The position numbers were made by a program, and so were the translations under genes. Of a stretch of DNA of 64,000 nt, positions 7,445 through 16,148 are shown one piece after another. Origin of the DNA: Glaesserella sp041814905 (GTDB lineage Bacteria > Pseudomonadota > Gammaproteobacteria > Enterobacterales > Pasteurellaceae); assembly GCF_041814905.1 (NCBI RefSeq), contig NZ_JBGXYA010000009.1, positions 1 through 64,000 of the forward strand. The letters are read 5' to 3'. The number at the start of each line of letters is the position of its first letter. The stretch's first letter is position 1. Under the pieces are notes generated by a model, which had not been told where the DNA came from, searched no databases, and was given only the letters and a program-made list of their open reading frames with translations.

Positions 7445-8929
7445 GTGCAATTTTTATCAATTATCCGCATTGTTGGCATTTTAGTGATGTGTTTTTCGTT
7501 CACTATGCTTGTGCCGGCCTTTGTTGCGCTGATTTATGGTGACGGCGGCGGGCGTTCGTTTTTAGAAGCGTTTTTGCTGAACTTTACCGTGGGAACCATA
7601 CTTTGGTGGACGTGCCGAAAAAACAAACAAGAATTACGTTCACGCGAGGGCTTTTTAATTGTCGTGCTGTTTTGGGTGGTCCTTGGCACCCTTGGGGCTG
7701 TGCCGTTTATTCTATTGGAAAATCCGGATCTCAATTTTTCAGAATCCATTTTTGAATCTTTTTCCGGTTTAACTACCACCGGTGCAACGGTTATTACCGG
7801 TTTGGATAGTTTACCGAAAGCGATTTTATTCTATCGCCAGTTTCTACAATGGCTAGGCGGGATGGGGATCATCGTACTTGCGGTGGCAATTATTCCGTTA
7901 TTGGGTATTGGCGGAATGCAGCTTTACCGAGCTGAAATGCCGGGACCGCTCAAAGAACAGAAAATGCGTCCGCGGATTGCCGAAACCGCGAAAGCGTTAT
8001 GGATGATCTATGTTTCTTTAACAGCACTTTGCGCATTTGCATATTGGCTGGCGGGAATGAGCGGTTTTGATGCCATCTCTCACAGCTTTGCTACCGTTGC
8101 TATCGGTGGGTTTTCGACCCATGATGCCAGTATCGGCTATTTTAACAGTTCGATGATCGACTTTATCACGGTACTGTTTTTGTTGATCTCTTCCTGTAAT
8201 TTTGCACTGCATTTTGCTTTTTTTGATCAATTTAACGGGCGCTATAAAAATAAACGCAAATCGAATTTTCTCAAATTATATTGGCGTGATTATGAGTTCC
8301 GTTTCTTTATTCTAGTGCAGTTTTCACTGTTTGTGATCTGTTTTGCGGTGTTGTTACTTTATAGTTATTTTGATAATCATTCGGTGACATTGGTGCAGGC
8401 GTTGTTTCAATCGGTTTCAATTTCAACAACGGCAGGATTCACGACGAATGATTTCAGTCAATGGCCGTCATTTTTACCGTTATTGTTAGTGCTTGCCTCT
8501 TTTATCGGTGGTTGTGCCGGTTCAACGGGGGGCGGTTTGAAAATGTTCCGTGTGTTGCTGCTTTATTTGCAAGGCAGACGCGAAATCCATCGCTTTATTC
8601 ATCCGAACGTAATTCAGCCGGTAAAATTGGGGAAGTACGTGTTGTCCGAACGCATTATTGATGGCGTTTGGGCATTCTTTGCCGCTTATTTCTTTGTTTT
8701 TGTACTTTGTTGGATAGCAACCATTGCTTGTGGTATGGAAACTTTTGATGCATTGAATGCCGTTATTGCGACCATGAATAATCTTGGTCCAGCGCTCGGT
8801 ACAGTCAGTAATAATTTTGTGCAAGTGCCGGACAGTGCCAAATGGGTACTTACCTTTGCAATGGTGTGCGGGCGATTGGAAGTTTTCACTTTGTTGGTTA
8901 TTTTCAGCCCGACATTTTGGCGAGATTGA
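7445..8929 (+). CDS. trkH: Trk potassium uptake protein, membrane subunit
   Basis: This 494-residue protein starts at GTG (7445), preceded by TAGGAATC. It aligns with the E. coli TrkH start as remembered. Four pore-loop repeats can be seen: GLTTTGAT, ATVAIGGFSTHD, SISTTAGFTTND and ATMNNLGPALG. The glycines form the K+ selectivity filter, and GGCAGSTGGGLK is the third-helix gating region. The protein works with the NAD-binding regulator TrkA, which is not in the window. It is linked to hemG in E. coli, but here hemG is 14 kb away. The gene is monocistronic, with a hairpin terminator directly after it. Confidence 0.97.
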   Translation: MQFLSIIRIVGILVMCFSFTMLVPAFVALIYGDGGGRSFLEAFLLNFTVGTILWWTCRKNKQELRSREGFLIVVLFWVVLGTLGAVPFILLENPDLNFSESIFESFSGLTTTGATVITGLDSLPKAILFYRQFLQWLGGMGIIVLAVAIIPLLGIGGMQLYRAEMPGPLKEQKMRPRIAETAKALWMIYVSLTALCAFAYWLAGMSGFDAISHSFATVAIGGFSTHDASIGYFNSSMIDFITVLFLLISSCNFALHFAFFDQFNGRYKNKRKSNFLKLYWRDYEFRFFILVQFSLFVICFAVLLLYSYFDNHSVTLVQALFQSVSISTTAGFTTNDFSQWPSFLPLLLVLASFIGGCAGSTGGGLKMFRVLLLYLQGRREIHRFIHPNVIQPVKLGKYVLSERIIDGVWAFFAAYFFVFVLCWIATIACGMETFDALNAVIATMNNLGPALGTVSNNFVQVPDSAKWVLTFAMVCGRLEVFTLLVIFSPTFWRD

Positions 8930-8936
8930 TGGGAAG

Positions 8937-8967
8937 AAAGGTCAAGTTTGAAAAGATTTGACCTTTT
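8937..8967 (+). terminator. trkH terminator
   Basis: A stem of AAAGGTCAA and TTGACCTTT (loop about 12 nt) ends in a short T run, 8 nt after the trkH stop. Confidence 0.75.
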
Positions 8968-9050
8968 CGGGTTAATTATTCGCTTTATTCCTATAAACGT
9001 GTTTTAATGCGCCCTAAGCTTAGACAGCCATTTATTTTAGTTCGTTATTA

Positions 9051-9079
9051 TTGCACTTCCTGTTCTACAAGTTTTAAAT
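9051..9079 (+). promoter_or_regulatory. Candidate promoter of the cold shock gene
   Basis: TTGCAC (9051-9056) and TTAAAT (9074-9079) are 17 nt apart, about 105 nt ahead of the cold shock start codon. This would give a leader of roughly 98 nt. Assigned by eye only. The rest of 8968-9050 holds no gene that I can see. Confidence 0.4.
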
Positions 9080-9183
9080 TTGTTCTTGAAAGTTCTACCA
9101 ATATCTACCTATGTAATTCAGTTCTTAGCGTTACTGCGTGTTCAAGCGCAAATTTAAATTTCTACAAAAGTAAGGAAGACAAT

Positions 9184-9396
9184 ATGTCTAAATTAAACGG
9201 TACAGTAAAATGGTTCAACGCTGACAAAGGTTTCGGTTTCATTACCCCTGCAAACGGCGGTAAAGATGTATTCGTGCATTTCTCCGGCATCGTAGGTGAT
9301 AAATATAGAACATTAAACGAAGGCGATCGTGTTGAGTATAGCGTTCAAGATTCACAACGTGGTCCGTCAGCCGTTGATGTTGTTGTCGCACGTTAA
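9184..9396 (+). CDS. Cold shock domain protein (CspA family)
   Basis: This 70-residue protein starts at 9184 with a strong AAGGAAG ribosome-binding site. The longer open frame from 9007 is rejected because its extra 59 residues look like leader RNA. RNP1 (KGFGFITP, 16-23) and RNP2 (DVFVHFS, 28-34) are intact, and the VEYSVQDSQRGPSAVDV tail is typical of CspA-type single cold shock domains. It binds single-stranded RNA and DNA and melts structures at low temperature. A leader close to 100 nt suggests the usual post-transcriptional control. It resembles CspC, CspD and CspE of relatives, but I do not assign a letter. Confidence 0.93.
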   Translation: MSKLNGTVKWFNADKGFGFITPANGGKDVFVHFSGIVGDKYRTLNEGDRVEYSVQDSQRGPSAVDVVVAR

Positions 9397-9410
9397 TCAA
9401 ATTCGTGTTT

Positions 9411-9436
9411 AAAAGCCTCAGTCATGAGGCTTTTTT
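9411..9436 (+). terminator. Cold shock gene terminator
   Basis: Stem AAAGCCTCA-GTCA-TGAGGCTTT followed by a T tract, 15 nt after the stop. Confidence 0.9.
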
Positions 9437-9488
9437 GTTTTTTATGTGCTTTGCACATTAAAAAATTCTAAAATTTTTTATTTTTCCC

Positions 9489-9517
9489 CTTGAAGCCCTC
9501 AATTTCATCCCTATTTA
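9489..9517 (+). promoter_or_regulatory. Heat-shock (sigma-32) promoter of dnaK
   Basis: CTTGAAG (9489-9495), a 13-nt spacer and CCCTATTTA (9509-9517) match the sigma-32 consensus (CTTGAAA, about 13-15 nt, CCCCATTTA) and closely resemble E. coli dnaK P1. The predicted leader is about 138 nt. A second CCCTTGAAA at 9582-9590 lacks a convincing -10 partner. Confidence 0.78.
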
Positions 9518-9661
9518 TTGTTCCGTCTGAGCGGGAACGTCAAACTACTTCCCGTTTCTTTTTTGAAAAATGTTTGAGTTACCCTTGAAATGTGGTGAAA
9601 AAACACAATCTTGTCGCTAACTTGAACAAACTAACCAAATTTATATTAGAGGAATCAAATT

Positions 9662-11563
9662 ATGGGAAAAATCATTGGTATTGACTTAGGTACAACCAAC
9701 TCTTGTGTGGCGGTAATGGATGGTGACAAACCGCGTGTTTTAGAAAACGCAGAAGGTGCGCGTACAACCCCTTCTATCATTGCATATACGGATAAAGAAA
9801 TTTTAGTCGGTCAGCCGGCAAAACGTCAGGCAATCACTAACCCGAAAAATACGTTATTTGCGATCAAACGTTTAATCGGTCGTCGTTTTACCGATGCTGA
9901 AGTACAGCGCGATATTGAAATTATGCCGTTTGAAATCACCAAAGCGGACAATGGTGATGCTTGGGTTTCTGTGAAAGGCGAAAAAATGGCTCCGCCACAA
10001 ATCTCTGCCGAAGTATTGAAAAAAATGAAGAAAACTGCAGAAGATTTCTTAGGTGAGCCGGTAACCGAAGCGGTCATTACCGTGCCAGCGTACTTCAACG
10101 ACGCACAACGTCAAGCCACCAAAGATGCCGGTCGTATTGCAGGTTTAGATGTAAAACGTATCATCAACGAACCAACAGCCGCTGCATTAGCCTACGGTTT
10201 GGATTCTAAAAAAGAGAACCAAATCATCGCAGTATACGACTTAGGTGGTGGTACATTTGATATTTCAATTATCGAGATTGATAATTTCGACGGCGAGCAG
10301 ACTTTTGAAGTACGTGCAACCAATGGCGATACCCATTTAGGTGGTGAAGACTTCGATAACCGTTTAATCAACTACCTTGTTGAAGAATTCAAAAAAGAGC
10401 AAGGTGTGGATTTACGTAATGACTCAATGGCGATGCAACGTGTGAAAGAAGCCGCGGAAAAAGCGAAAATCGAGCTTTCTTCCACTCAATCAACCGAAGT
10501 GAATCTCCCTTATATCACTGCAGATGCAACAGGTCCGAAGCACTTGGTTTTAACGGTAACTCGTGCGAAATTAGAAGCGTTGGTTGAAGACTTAGTGAAT
10601 CGCTCTTTAGAACCGTTAAAAACCGCATTGGCAGACGCAGGTTTATCCGTAAGTGAAATTCACGATGTTATCCTCGTCGGCGGTCAAACCCGTATGCCGT
10701 TAGTACAGAAAAAAGTGGCGGATTTCTTTGGCAAAGAGCCACGTAAAGACGTAAACCCGGATGAAGCGGTAGCTATCGGTGCAGCAGTACAAGGTGGCGT
10801 GTTAGCCGGTGATGTAACAGACGTATTATTGTTAGATGTCACTCCGTTGTCATTAGGTATCGAAACCATGGGCGGCGTGATGACAACCTTAATTGAGAAA
10901 AACACCACGATCCCAACGAAAAAATCACAAGTGTTCTCAACGGCGGAAGATAACCAAAGCGCGGTAACCATCCATGTGTTACAAGGTGAGCGTAAGCGTG
11001 CAAGCGATAACAAATCGCTCGGTCAGTTCAACCTTGAGGGGATTAACCCGGCACCACGCGGTATGCCGCAAATCGAAGTCACTTTCGACATTGATGCAAA
11101 CGGTATTATCCACGTTTCTGCCAAAGATAAGAACACAGGTAAAGAGCAACAAATTAAGATCCAAGCCTCTTCCGGTTTAAGTGACGCGGAAGTTGAACAA
11201 ATGGTACGTGATGCGGAAGCGAACGCGGAAGCCGACCGTAAATTTGAAGAGTTAGTTCAAACCCGCAACCAAGCGGATGCGATAGCTCACTCAACCCGCA
11301 AACAGATCACTGAAGCCGGCGATAAGTTAAGTGCGGACGATAAAGCGAAAATTGAACAAGCGGTGAGTGAATTAGAAGCCGTTGTGAAAGGTGAAGATAA
11401 AGCGGCTATCGAAGCCAAAATCGAAGCCTTAGTCAAAGCTTCTGAGCCTTTACTCCAAGCAGGTCAAGCGCAGGCTCAAGCAGGTCAGCAACAAGCCCAA
11501 CAAGGTCAAAAAGATGACGGCGTGGTAGATGCTGAGTTTGAAGAAGTGAAGGATAATAAATAA
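9662..11563 (+). CDS. dnaK: Chaperone protein DnaK (Hsp70)
   Basis: This 633-residue protein has the nucleotide-binding domain (1-385) with GIDLGTTNSCVAV, AVYDLGGGTFDISII and ILVGGQTRMP. The hydrophobic linker VLLLDVTPLSLG follows, then the substrate-binding beta domain and a helical lid. It ends in a Q/A-rich tail and the conserved DAEFEEVKDNK. It folds and disaggregates proteins with DnaJ and GrpE; grpE is not here. dnaJ follows after an unusual inserted gene at 11711-12115 and its own terminator, so dnaJ probably has additional or read-through transcription. Confidence 0.99.
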   Translation: MGKIIGIDLGTTNSCVAVMDGDKPRVLENAEGARTTPSIIAYTDKEILVGQPAKRQAITNPKNTLFAIKRLIGRRFTDAEVQRDIEIMPFEITKADNGDAWVSVKGEKMAPPQISAEVLKKMKKTAEDFLGEPVTEAVITVPAYFNDAQRQATKDAGRIAGLDVKRIINEPTAAALAYGLDSKKENQIIAVYDLGGGTFDISIIEIDNFDGEQTFEVRATNGDTHLGGEDFDNRLINYLVEEFKKEQGVDLRNDSMAMQRVKEAAEKAKIELSSTQSTEVNLPYITADATGPKHLVLTVTRAKLEALVEDLVNRSLEPLKTALADAGLSVSEIHDVILVGGQTRMPLVQKKVADFFGKEPRKDVNPDEAVAIGAAVQGGVLAGDVTDVLLLDVTPLSLGIETMGGVMTTLIEKNTTIPTKKSQVFSTAEDNQSAVTIHVLQGERKRASDNKSLGQFNLEGINPAPRGMPQIEVTFDIDANGIIHVSAKDKNTGKEQQIKIQASSGLSDAEVEQMVRDAEANAEADRKFEELVQTRNQADAIAHSTRKQITEAGDKLSADDKAKIEQAVSELEAVVKGEDKAAIEAKIEALVKASEPLLQAGQAQAQAGQQQAQQGQKDDGVVDAEFEEVKDNK

Positions 11564-11586
11564 TATCCCTGCTCTTTGAGCATAAT

Positions 11587-11612
11587 AAAGGGCGTGGAGA
11601 CACGCCCTTTTG
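11587..11612 (+). terminator. dnaK terminator
   Basis: Stem AAAGGGCGTG-GAGA-CACGCCCTTT with a short T end, 24 nt after dnaK. Confidence 0.85.
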
Positions 11613-11636
11613 GTGTATTTAGACATCACTCAGATA

Positions 11637-11658
11637 GCACAAGTCCTCATGCTTGTGC
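11637..11658 (+). repeat. Short stem-loop, GCACAAG/CTTGTGC type
   Basis: GCACAAG and CTTGTGC arms with an 8-nt loop. Similar but not identical stem-loops occur at 19403-19430, and as a degenerate copy near 12128-12150. Confidence 0.45.
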
Positions 11659-11710
11659 CATCGTTTATAAGTTATAACAAGCGGTCTGATTTACAGGAAA
11701 TTTTGCAAAA

Positions 11711-12115
11711 ATGGCGCTTCAACTTTATCCGTTAGATTTTATTCGCACCCATAATTTTAACGAAAATGCAGGTGAGAAAATCCGCTCTTTATGGCAACGT
11801 AATGTGAAGCTGCTTCCGCAAAATGAGTCTTGTTATGTGGTGTATGATAATTATGAATCGGATTTTAATGGCAATTACCAGGTGAGTCTTGCTTTAGAAA
11901 GCAACCCGACAGGTAATACCGCAATTATTGAGATTGAAGACTTTGCTTGGTATGAGGTATTTCCAACTACTCGCGAATGTATCCTTCAAACCTGGCGACA
12001 GATTTGGAATAAAGAGAAACAGGGCTTACTAAAACGTGTTTATCAGACGGATTTTGAGAAATATTATCCTGACGGTAATGTTGAAATCTATATTTCACTT
12101 CAGCCACATTGTTAA
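11711..12115 (+). CDS. Stand-alone GyrI/Cass2-like effector-binding domain protein
   Basis: This 134-residue acidic protein has no signal peptide or membrane segment. The pattern VVYDNYESDFNGNYQVSLAL, then the short FAWYEVFPTT and ILQTWRQIWN, then FEKYYPDGNVEIYISL is what I know from the GyrI-like / Cass2 small-molecule-binding domain found at the C-terminus of AraC- and MerR-type drug regulators. There is no DNA-binding domain, so it may be a ligand sink or sensor partner. It lies between dnaK and dnaJ. Its ATG follows an uptake signal directly (core at 11677, TTGCAAAA ending at the ATG), and no clear Shine-Dalgarno sequence is seen. Family assignment is from memory of the motif pattern. Confidence 0.7.
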   Translation: MALQLYPLDFIRTHNFNENAGEKIRSLWQRNVKLLPQNESCYVVYDNYESDFNGNYQVSLALESNPTGNTAIIEIEDFAWYEVFPTTRECILQTWRQIWNKEKQGLLKRVYQTDFEKYYPDGNVEIYISLQPHC

Positions 12116-12244
12116 TCATGTCCTGATAGCGTAAGCGTCCGCGTTTGTGATTAAAAATAAAATGTGGCAGCTTGGCGTCATCATTGCTTATAGACAAGCG
12201 GTCAGATTAAGAAAGAATTTTACAAATTCAAAACGGAAAAAACT

Positions 12245-13384
12245 ATGTCCAAAAAAGATTACTACGAAGTCCTTGGTTTGAAAAAAGGCGCCGATGATAA
12301 AGAGATCAAACGTGCGTATAAGCGTTTGGCAGCGAAACATCACCCTGACAAAAACCAAGGCAGTAAAGACGCTGAAGAAAAATTTAAAGAGATTCAAGAA
12401 GCCTACGACGTATTAGGTGACAGCGAAAAACGTACAATGTACGACCAATACGGTCACCAAGCCTTTGAACAAGGCGGTGGAGCCGGCGGTGGCTTTGGCG
12501 GATTCGGTGGCAGTGGCTTCGGTGGCTTTGAAGATATCTTCAGCGAAATGTTCGGCGGTGGATTTGGTGGTGGTAGCCGCCGTCAGCGCGTGATTCGCGG
12601 TGATGATTTACGCTACGACCTAGAAATTACCCTTGAAGAAGCCGTTAAAGGTGTGAAAAAAGATATCCGCATTCGCACACTGATGCAATGTGATACTTGC
12701 CACGGTTCAGGCGCGGAAGCCGGTAGTAAAGTGGAAACCTGTCCGCACTGTCACGGATCAGGACGAATTCGTCGTCAGCAAGGCTTCTTTATGACCGAAA
12801 CCGTCTGTCCAAGCTGTCACGGTACCGGTAAGAAAATCGAAAAACCGTGTAAATCTTGTCACGGTGACGGGCGTGTGGAGAAAACCAAAAATCTCTCCGT
12901 CACCATTCCGGCAGGCGTGGATACAGGCAACCAACTTCGCTTATCCGGCGAAGGTGCTGCAGGGGAAAACGGCGCGCCGGCAGGTGATTTATATGTGGTC
13001 ATTCACGTAAAAGATCATGATATTTTCGTGCGTGACGGATCAAATCTCTATTGCGAAGTGCCGATCAGCTTCACCATGGCTGCACTTGGTGGTGAAATCG
13101 AAGTGCCGACTTTAGACGGGCGAGTGAAACTGAAAATCCCAGCGGAAACCCAAACCGGTAAATTATTCCGTGTACGCGGTAAAGGAGTCAGCGGCGCAAG
13201 AGGCGGCTATGCAGGGGATTTAATCTGCAAAGCCATTATCGAAACGCCGGTATCGTTAAACGAAGAGCAGAAAGAACTCTTGCGTAAACTGGAAGAAAGT
13301 TTAGAAGGCAAAGGCAAACACCGCCCGAAACATGAAGGGTTCTTTGACGGTGTGAAAAAGTTTTTCGATAACCTTGGGAAATAA
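12245..13384 (+). CDS. dnaJ: Chaperone protein DnaJ (Hsp40)
   Basis: This 379-residue type I J-protein has a J domain (1-70) with the HPD motif in AKHHPDKNQG, a G/F-rich linker (about 78-110) and four zinc repeats CDTCHGSG, CPHCHGSG, CPSCHGTG and CKSCHGDG (about 145-205). Two beta client-binding domains and a dimerisation tail follow. It delivers substrates to DnaK and stimulates its ATPase. An uptake signal (12194) and an A+T-rich stretch precede it. No sigma-32 promoter is obvious directly upstream, so it may depend on read-through from dnaK. Confidence 0.99.
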   Translation: MSKKDYYEVLGLKKGADDKEIKRAYKRLAAKHHPDKNQGSKDAEEKFKEIQEAYDVLGDSEKRTMYDQYGHQAFEQGGGAGGGFGGFGGSGFGGFEDIFSEMFGGGFGGGSRRQRVIRGDDLRYDLEITLEEAVKGVKKDIRIRTLMQCDTCHGSGAEAGSKVETCPHCHGSGRIRRQQGFFMTETVCPSCHGTGKKIEKPCKSCHGDGRVEKTKNLSVTIPAGVDTGNQLRLSGEGAAGENGAPAGDLYVVIHVKDHDIFVRDGSNLYCEVPISFTMAALGGEIEVPTLDGRVKLKIPAETQTGKLFRVRGKGVSGARGGYAGDLICKAIIETPVSLNEEQKELLRKLEESLEGKGKHRPKHEGFFDGVKKFFDNLGK

Positions 13385-13437
13385 TCCAAGAGGTAAATTA
13401 GTAAAATTAGGCGCCAAACCGACCGCTTGTCGATATC

Positions 13438-13472
13438 AAAAAAAGTCCGAGAGTATGTCTCGGGCTTTTTTA
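13438..13472 (+). terminator. dnaJ terminator
   Basis: Stem AAAAGTCCGAG / CTCGGGCTTTT with a 7-nt loop and a T tract. It lies inside the longest possible frame of the next gene and so argues for the later start of that gene. Confidence 0.85.
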
Positions 13473-13546
13473 TTTCAACGGATAATGCCTTTCAACAGAA
13501 TCTCTTTTATAATCCGACAACATCTAACAAAAACGTGGTGCTTGTG

Positions 13547-13924
13547 ATGAAGCGTGAAGCATTAATTGAATATATTCGGCAACAATATGCGGTGGAACCT
13601 GAATTTCCATGGTCAACATCACCCAATTTTGCGGTTTTCCGCCACACCGGCAACCAAAAGTGGTTTGGATTGGTGATTGATATTTCAGGGGATAAACTTG
13701 GCTTGGCGGATAATCGAATTATTGAAGTGTTGAATGTAAAAGCACCGGTGGAAATGGTTGGCCAACTGCGCCAGATAAAGGGTATCTTTCCGGCTTATCA
13801 CATGAATAAAGAACACTGGATCAGTGTTCTTTTAGACGGCGGGCTAGACGATAAAACGATTTTAGAAATATTGGATGACAGCTACTCGTTAACAGCGCCC
13901 CGCCGCCCGAAATCAACGGTTTAA
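13547..13924 (+). CDS. MmcQ/YjbR family protein
   Basis: The ATG at 13547 (125 residues) is preferred to the longer frame from 13427, because the upstream part overlaps an uptake signal and the dnaJ terminator. The sequence MKREALIEYIRQQYAVEPEFPW, then a FAVFRHTGNQKWFGLVIDI strand and a C-terminal MNKEHWISVLLDG followed by LLDGGLDDKTILEILDDSY are typical of the MmcQ/YjbR (CyaY-like fold, DNA-binding candidate) family. Function is not established. Its TAA overlaps the yccS stop within a shared TTAA, so the two genes are convergent with no gap. Confidence 0.85.
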   Translation: MKREALIEYIRQQYAVEPEFPWSTSPNFAVFRHTGNQKWFGLVIDISGDKLGLADNRIIEVLNVKAPVEMVGQLRQIKGIFPAYHMNKEHWISVLLDGGLDDKTILEILDDSYSLTAPRRPKSTV

Positions 13925-16095
13925 ATTTTGTGATGGTATCTCTGCTCTTTGATCACAAATCCCCATAATTGCGGCAGCATTTGTACAATCAAACGTAATT
14001 GCTGCAACAACATCAAAGTTTGTTCATCAATTTTTTCCTGATAGTCCGTTTCAAACTGTAATAATTGCTGATCCATCTCACGAATGGTATTCTCGGTACA
14101 TGTTTCTCCTTTCGCCATATCCTCCAGCAATTTCGCCACCAGTTTTCCTTGCTTAAAAAAGATCGCTGCAAAATCAATATGATGGTTAAGATTGTGACAG
14201 TCAGTACGGTGAGCGCCTAAGGCGGAAATATAACTGAGTAAGGTGTAACCTAATCCGAGTAATGTCGGTGCAAAGGTTAACGCTTCGCGGTATTTTTGGG
14301 GTTCGCCCGTCATATCCGATACCGCCGTACTTAGCCCTGCAACGGCATTTTGTGCTGCACGACGTGCAATTCGGTAAGACAGTTGGTCACGGTAACCGAA
14401 TTGTAATTGGGCGATAATATAGCGCAGATAAGTCGCACTGCTTGACAAGGTATTTTTCAGACTGTTATGCAGATTGAGATATTTCCAATCCGGCCACAAA
14501 TAGGAAACGGCAAACCACGCAATGCCTGCCCCTATCAACGTATCGATAATACGCGGTAACATCGCTCCGTCAGGATCCAATCCTACAACATCAAAACTAA
14601 TAAGTACCTGAATAGTAATGAAAAAAGTTGAAAAGCTATAATTGTTGGTTCGGAAGAAAAAGAACAGGCTACTGGAAGCCACAATCAACCCGAGCTGCGC
14701 TTCCAGACTCGGAGAAAGGTAACGAAATGAAAGCCCGACAACCACCCCCAGTATTGTACCGACAACCCGTTGAATCAATCGTTTCTTCGTTGCCGAATAG
14801 TTTGGTTGGCAAACTAAAATCGCAGTTAAGAGAATCCAATAGCCTTGCTGTATTTGAAAGACTTCAATCATCAGACTACTGAAAAATACCACAATGGATA
14901 ATCGGACAGCATGGCGAAAAAGCGGTGAACCAAAATGGCATTGACTACGAATGGCTTGTATCATATTGCGAAAGCCGGAAATATTTTCGGCGATCAAGCG
15001 GGCGGTTTTCGGTGATTTTTTGCGAATATCCGGTGCAATCGTTTCGTCGGCAAGTTGCGCTAATTGCCCTTCAATATTGCGTAAATTTTCTGCAATGGAT
15101 TGAAGCTTATAAAGCTGTTTCACTCCTTTTTGTTGATGATAAATCAAAGATTGTGCCAACCCCTGCAAAGCTTTTTCACCACGGATGTGATGCTGATAAG
15201 GCTCGTTGTGGCGCAATGCCGTCGCGACTTGTTGGCAGGCGATGGCTTGTAATTCCAGAATACGCTGGAAGCGAAAAATTAAATCCGAATTTTGCAGTTG
15301 TTGAAATAGCGCATCATATTGTGAATGGCTAGAGCTTGCACGTTCCCAAATATCCTGTCCGGTAAAATAATAACGTAACATCTTTTGGGTGCGTAAATGA
15401 CGGTGCTGCCCGCGTAATCGGTAAAACAGCGATACACGCGCTTTATCAAACGTATTCATCACCGCAATATTTGCTTTAGCAAGCGCAAGCTGTTTGGTCG
15501 GTAGGCTGTCTGTTTCATCAGGGTCAAAAAAATCCGCTTTAATCTGTAGATAGCGACTTAATGCTTCAAAATATTGCGCCATATTTTCTTGTACCGTGCG
15601 GTTCGGAAAAATCAAATAAACGGCTACTGCGACAAAACCGTAAAGTAACGTGCCGGCCAAAATCAGCAACGGATTGCTGTACCAGTCGGTTTCAGGGGTA
15701 TAGCTGAGCGTGGTATAGACTGCTACCAGCAAAGTGCCGAAAGCAATGGTACTGTAGCGTTGTCCAATGGCTCCAAGCATAATTACCACAAAAGTAATCA
15801 ACGTAATCAGCGGAATAAAAATCCACGCGTGACTTAAGGCAAGTTGTGCGCTTAATGAAGAAACGGCAAAGGCGATTAAGGTGAAAAATAAATTTTTTAA
15901 ACGACCGGTCAAGCGGTTATCCAAATCCGATAATCCGGCGGCAATAATGCCCAGCACCAACGCCATGGTATGTTCGGAAATATCAAGTTGCCAAACGGTC
16001 AACGCAGCCAAATTTGTCGCAAAAAAGATGGGTAAGGCACCGATAATATTGGTATTTAACCAATCTGAGGAGAGTTTTTTTAACAACATATTCAT
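13921..16095 (-). CDS. yccS: YccS/YhfK-type FUSC family inner-membrane protein
   Basis: This 724-residue protein has two hydrophobic blocks of about six helices each (roughly 18-170 and 400-520). A long soluble helical region separates them and a C-terminal cytosolic domain follows, as in the FUSC/YccS family (E. coli YccS 717 residues). The motif LLTAILVCQPNYSATKKRLIQRVVGTILG in the second block is the strongest family mark; here I note only LVCQPNYSATKKR. The family is proposed to export aromatic acids or act on envelope stress; the substrate is unknown. An uptake signal (16096) abuts the start codon. Confidence 0.87.
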   Translation of the reverse strand: MNMLLKKLSSDWLNTNIIGALPIFFATNLAALTVWQLDISEHTMALVLGIIAAGLSDLDNRLTGRLKNLFFTLIAFAVSSLSAQLALSHAWIFIPLITLITFVVIMLGAIGQRYSTIAFGTLLVAVYTTLSYTPETDWYSNPLLILAGTLLYGFVAVAVYLIFPNRTVQENMAQYFEALSRYLQIKADFFDPDETDSLPTKQLALAKANIAVMNTFDKARVSLFYRLRGQHRHLRTQKMLRYYFTGQDIWERASSSHSQYDALFQQLQNSDLIFRFQRILELQAIACQQVATALRHNEPYQHHIRGEKALQGLAQSLIYHQQKGVKQLYKLQSIAENLRNIEGQLAQLADETIAPDIRKKSPKTARLIAENISGFRNMIQAIRSQCHFGSPLFRHAVRLSIVVFFSSLMIEVFQIQQGYWILLTAILVCQPNYSATKKRLIQRVVGTILGVVVGLSFRYLSPSLEAQLGLIVASSSLFFFFRTNNYSFSTFFITIQVLISFDVVGLDPDGAMLPRIIDTLIGAGIAWFAVSYLWPDWKYLNLHNSLKNTLSSSATYLRYIIAQLQFGYRDQLSYRIARRAAQNAVAGLSTAVSDMTGEPQKYREALTFAPTLLGLGYTLLSYISALGAHRTDCHNLNHHIDFAAIFFKQGKLVAKLLEDMAKGETCTENTIREMDQQLLQFETDYQEKIDEQTLMLLQQLRLIVQMLPQLWGFVIKEQRYHHKI

Positions 16096-16148
16096 ACAAG
16101 CGGTCGGTTTAAGCGGATATTTTGCAATTTTATGCCAAATTCAGGCAC

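Noticed and set aside
8223..8230. TTGATCAA, like an FNR/HlyX half-site pair, inside trkH
   Set aside because: It lacks the 4-nt spacer of a real FNR box (TTGAT-N4-ATCAA) and lies in coding sequence.
9007..9183. N-terminal extension of the cold shock protein
   Set aside because: Not part of the family, Cys/Ser-rich by chance, and the ATG at 9184 has an ideal ribosome-binding site. The region is better read as a leader.
13427..13546. Extended N-terminus of the MmcQ/YjbR protein
   Set aside because: It would translate through the dnaJ terminator and an uptake signal, and the family starts at the ATG at 13547.
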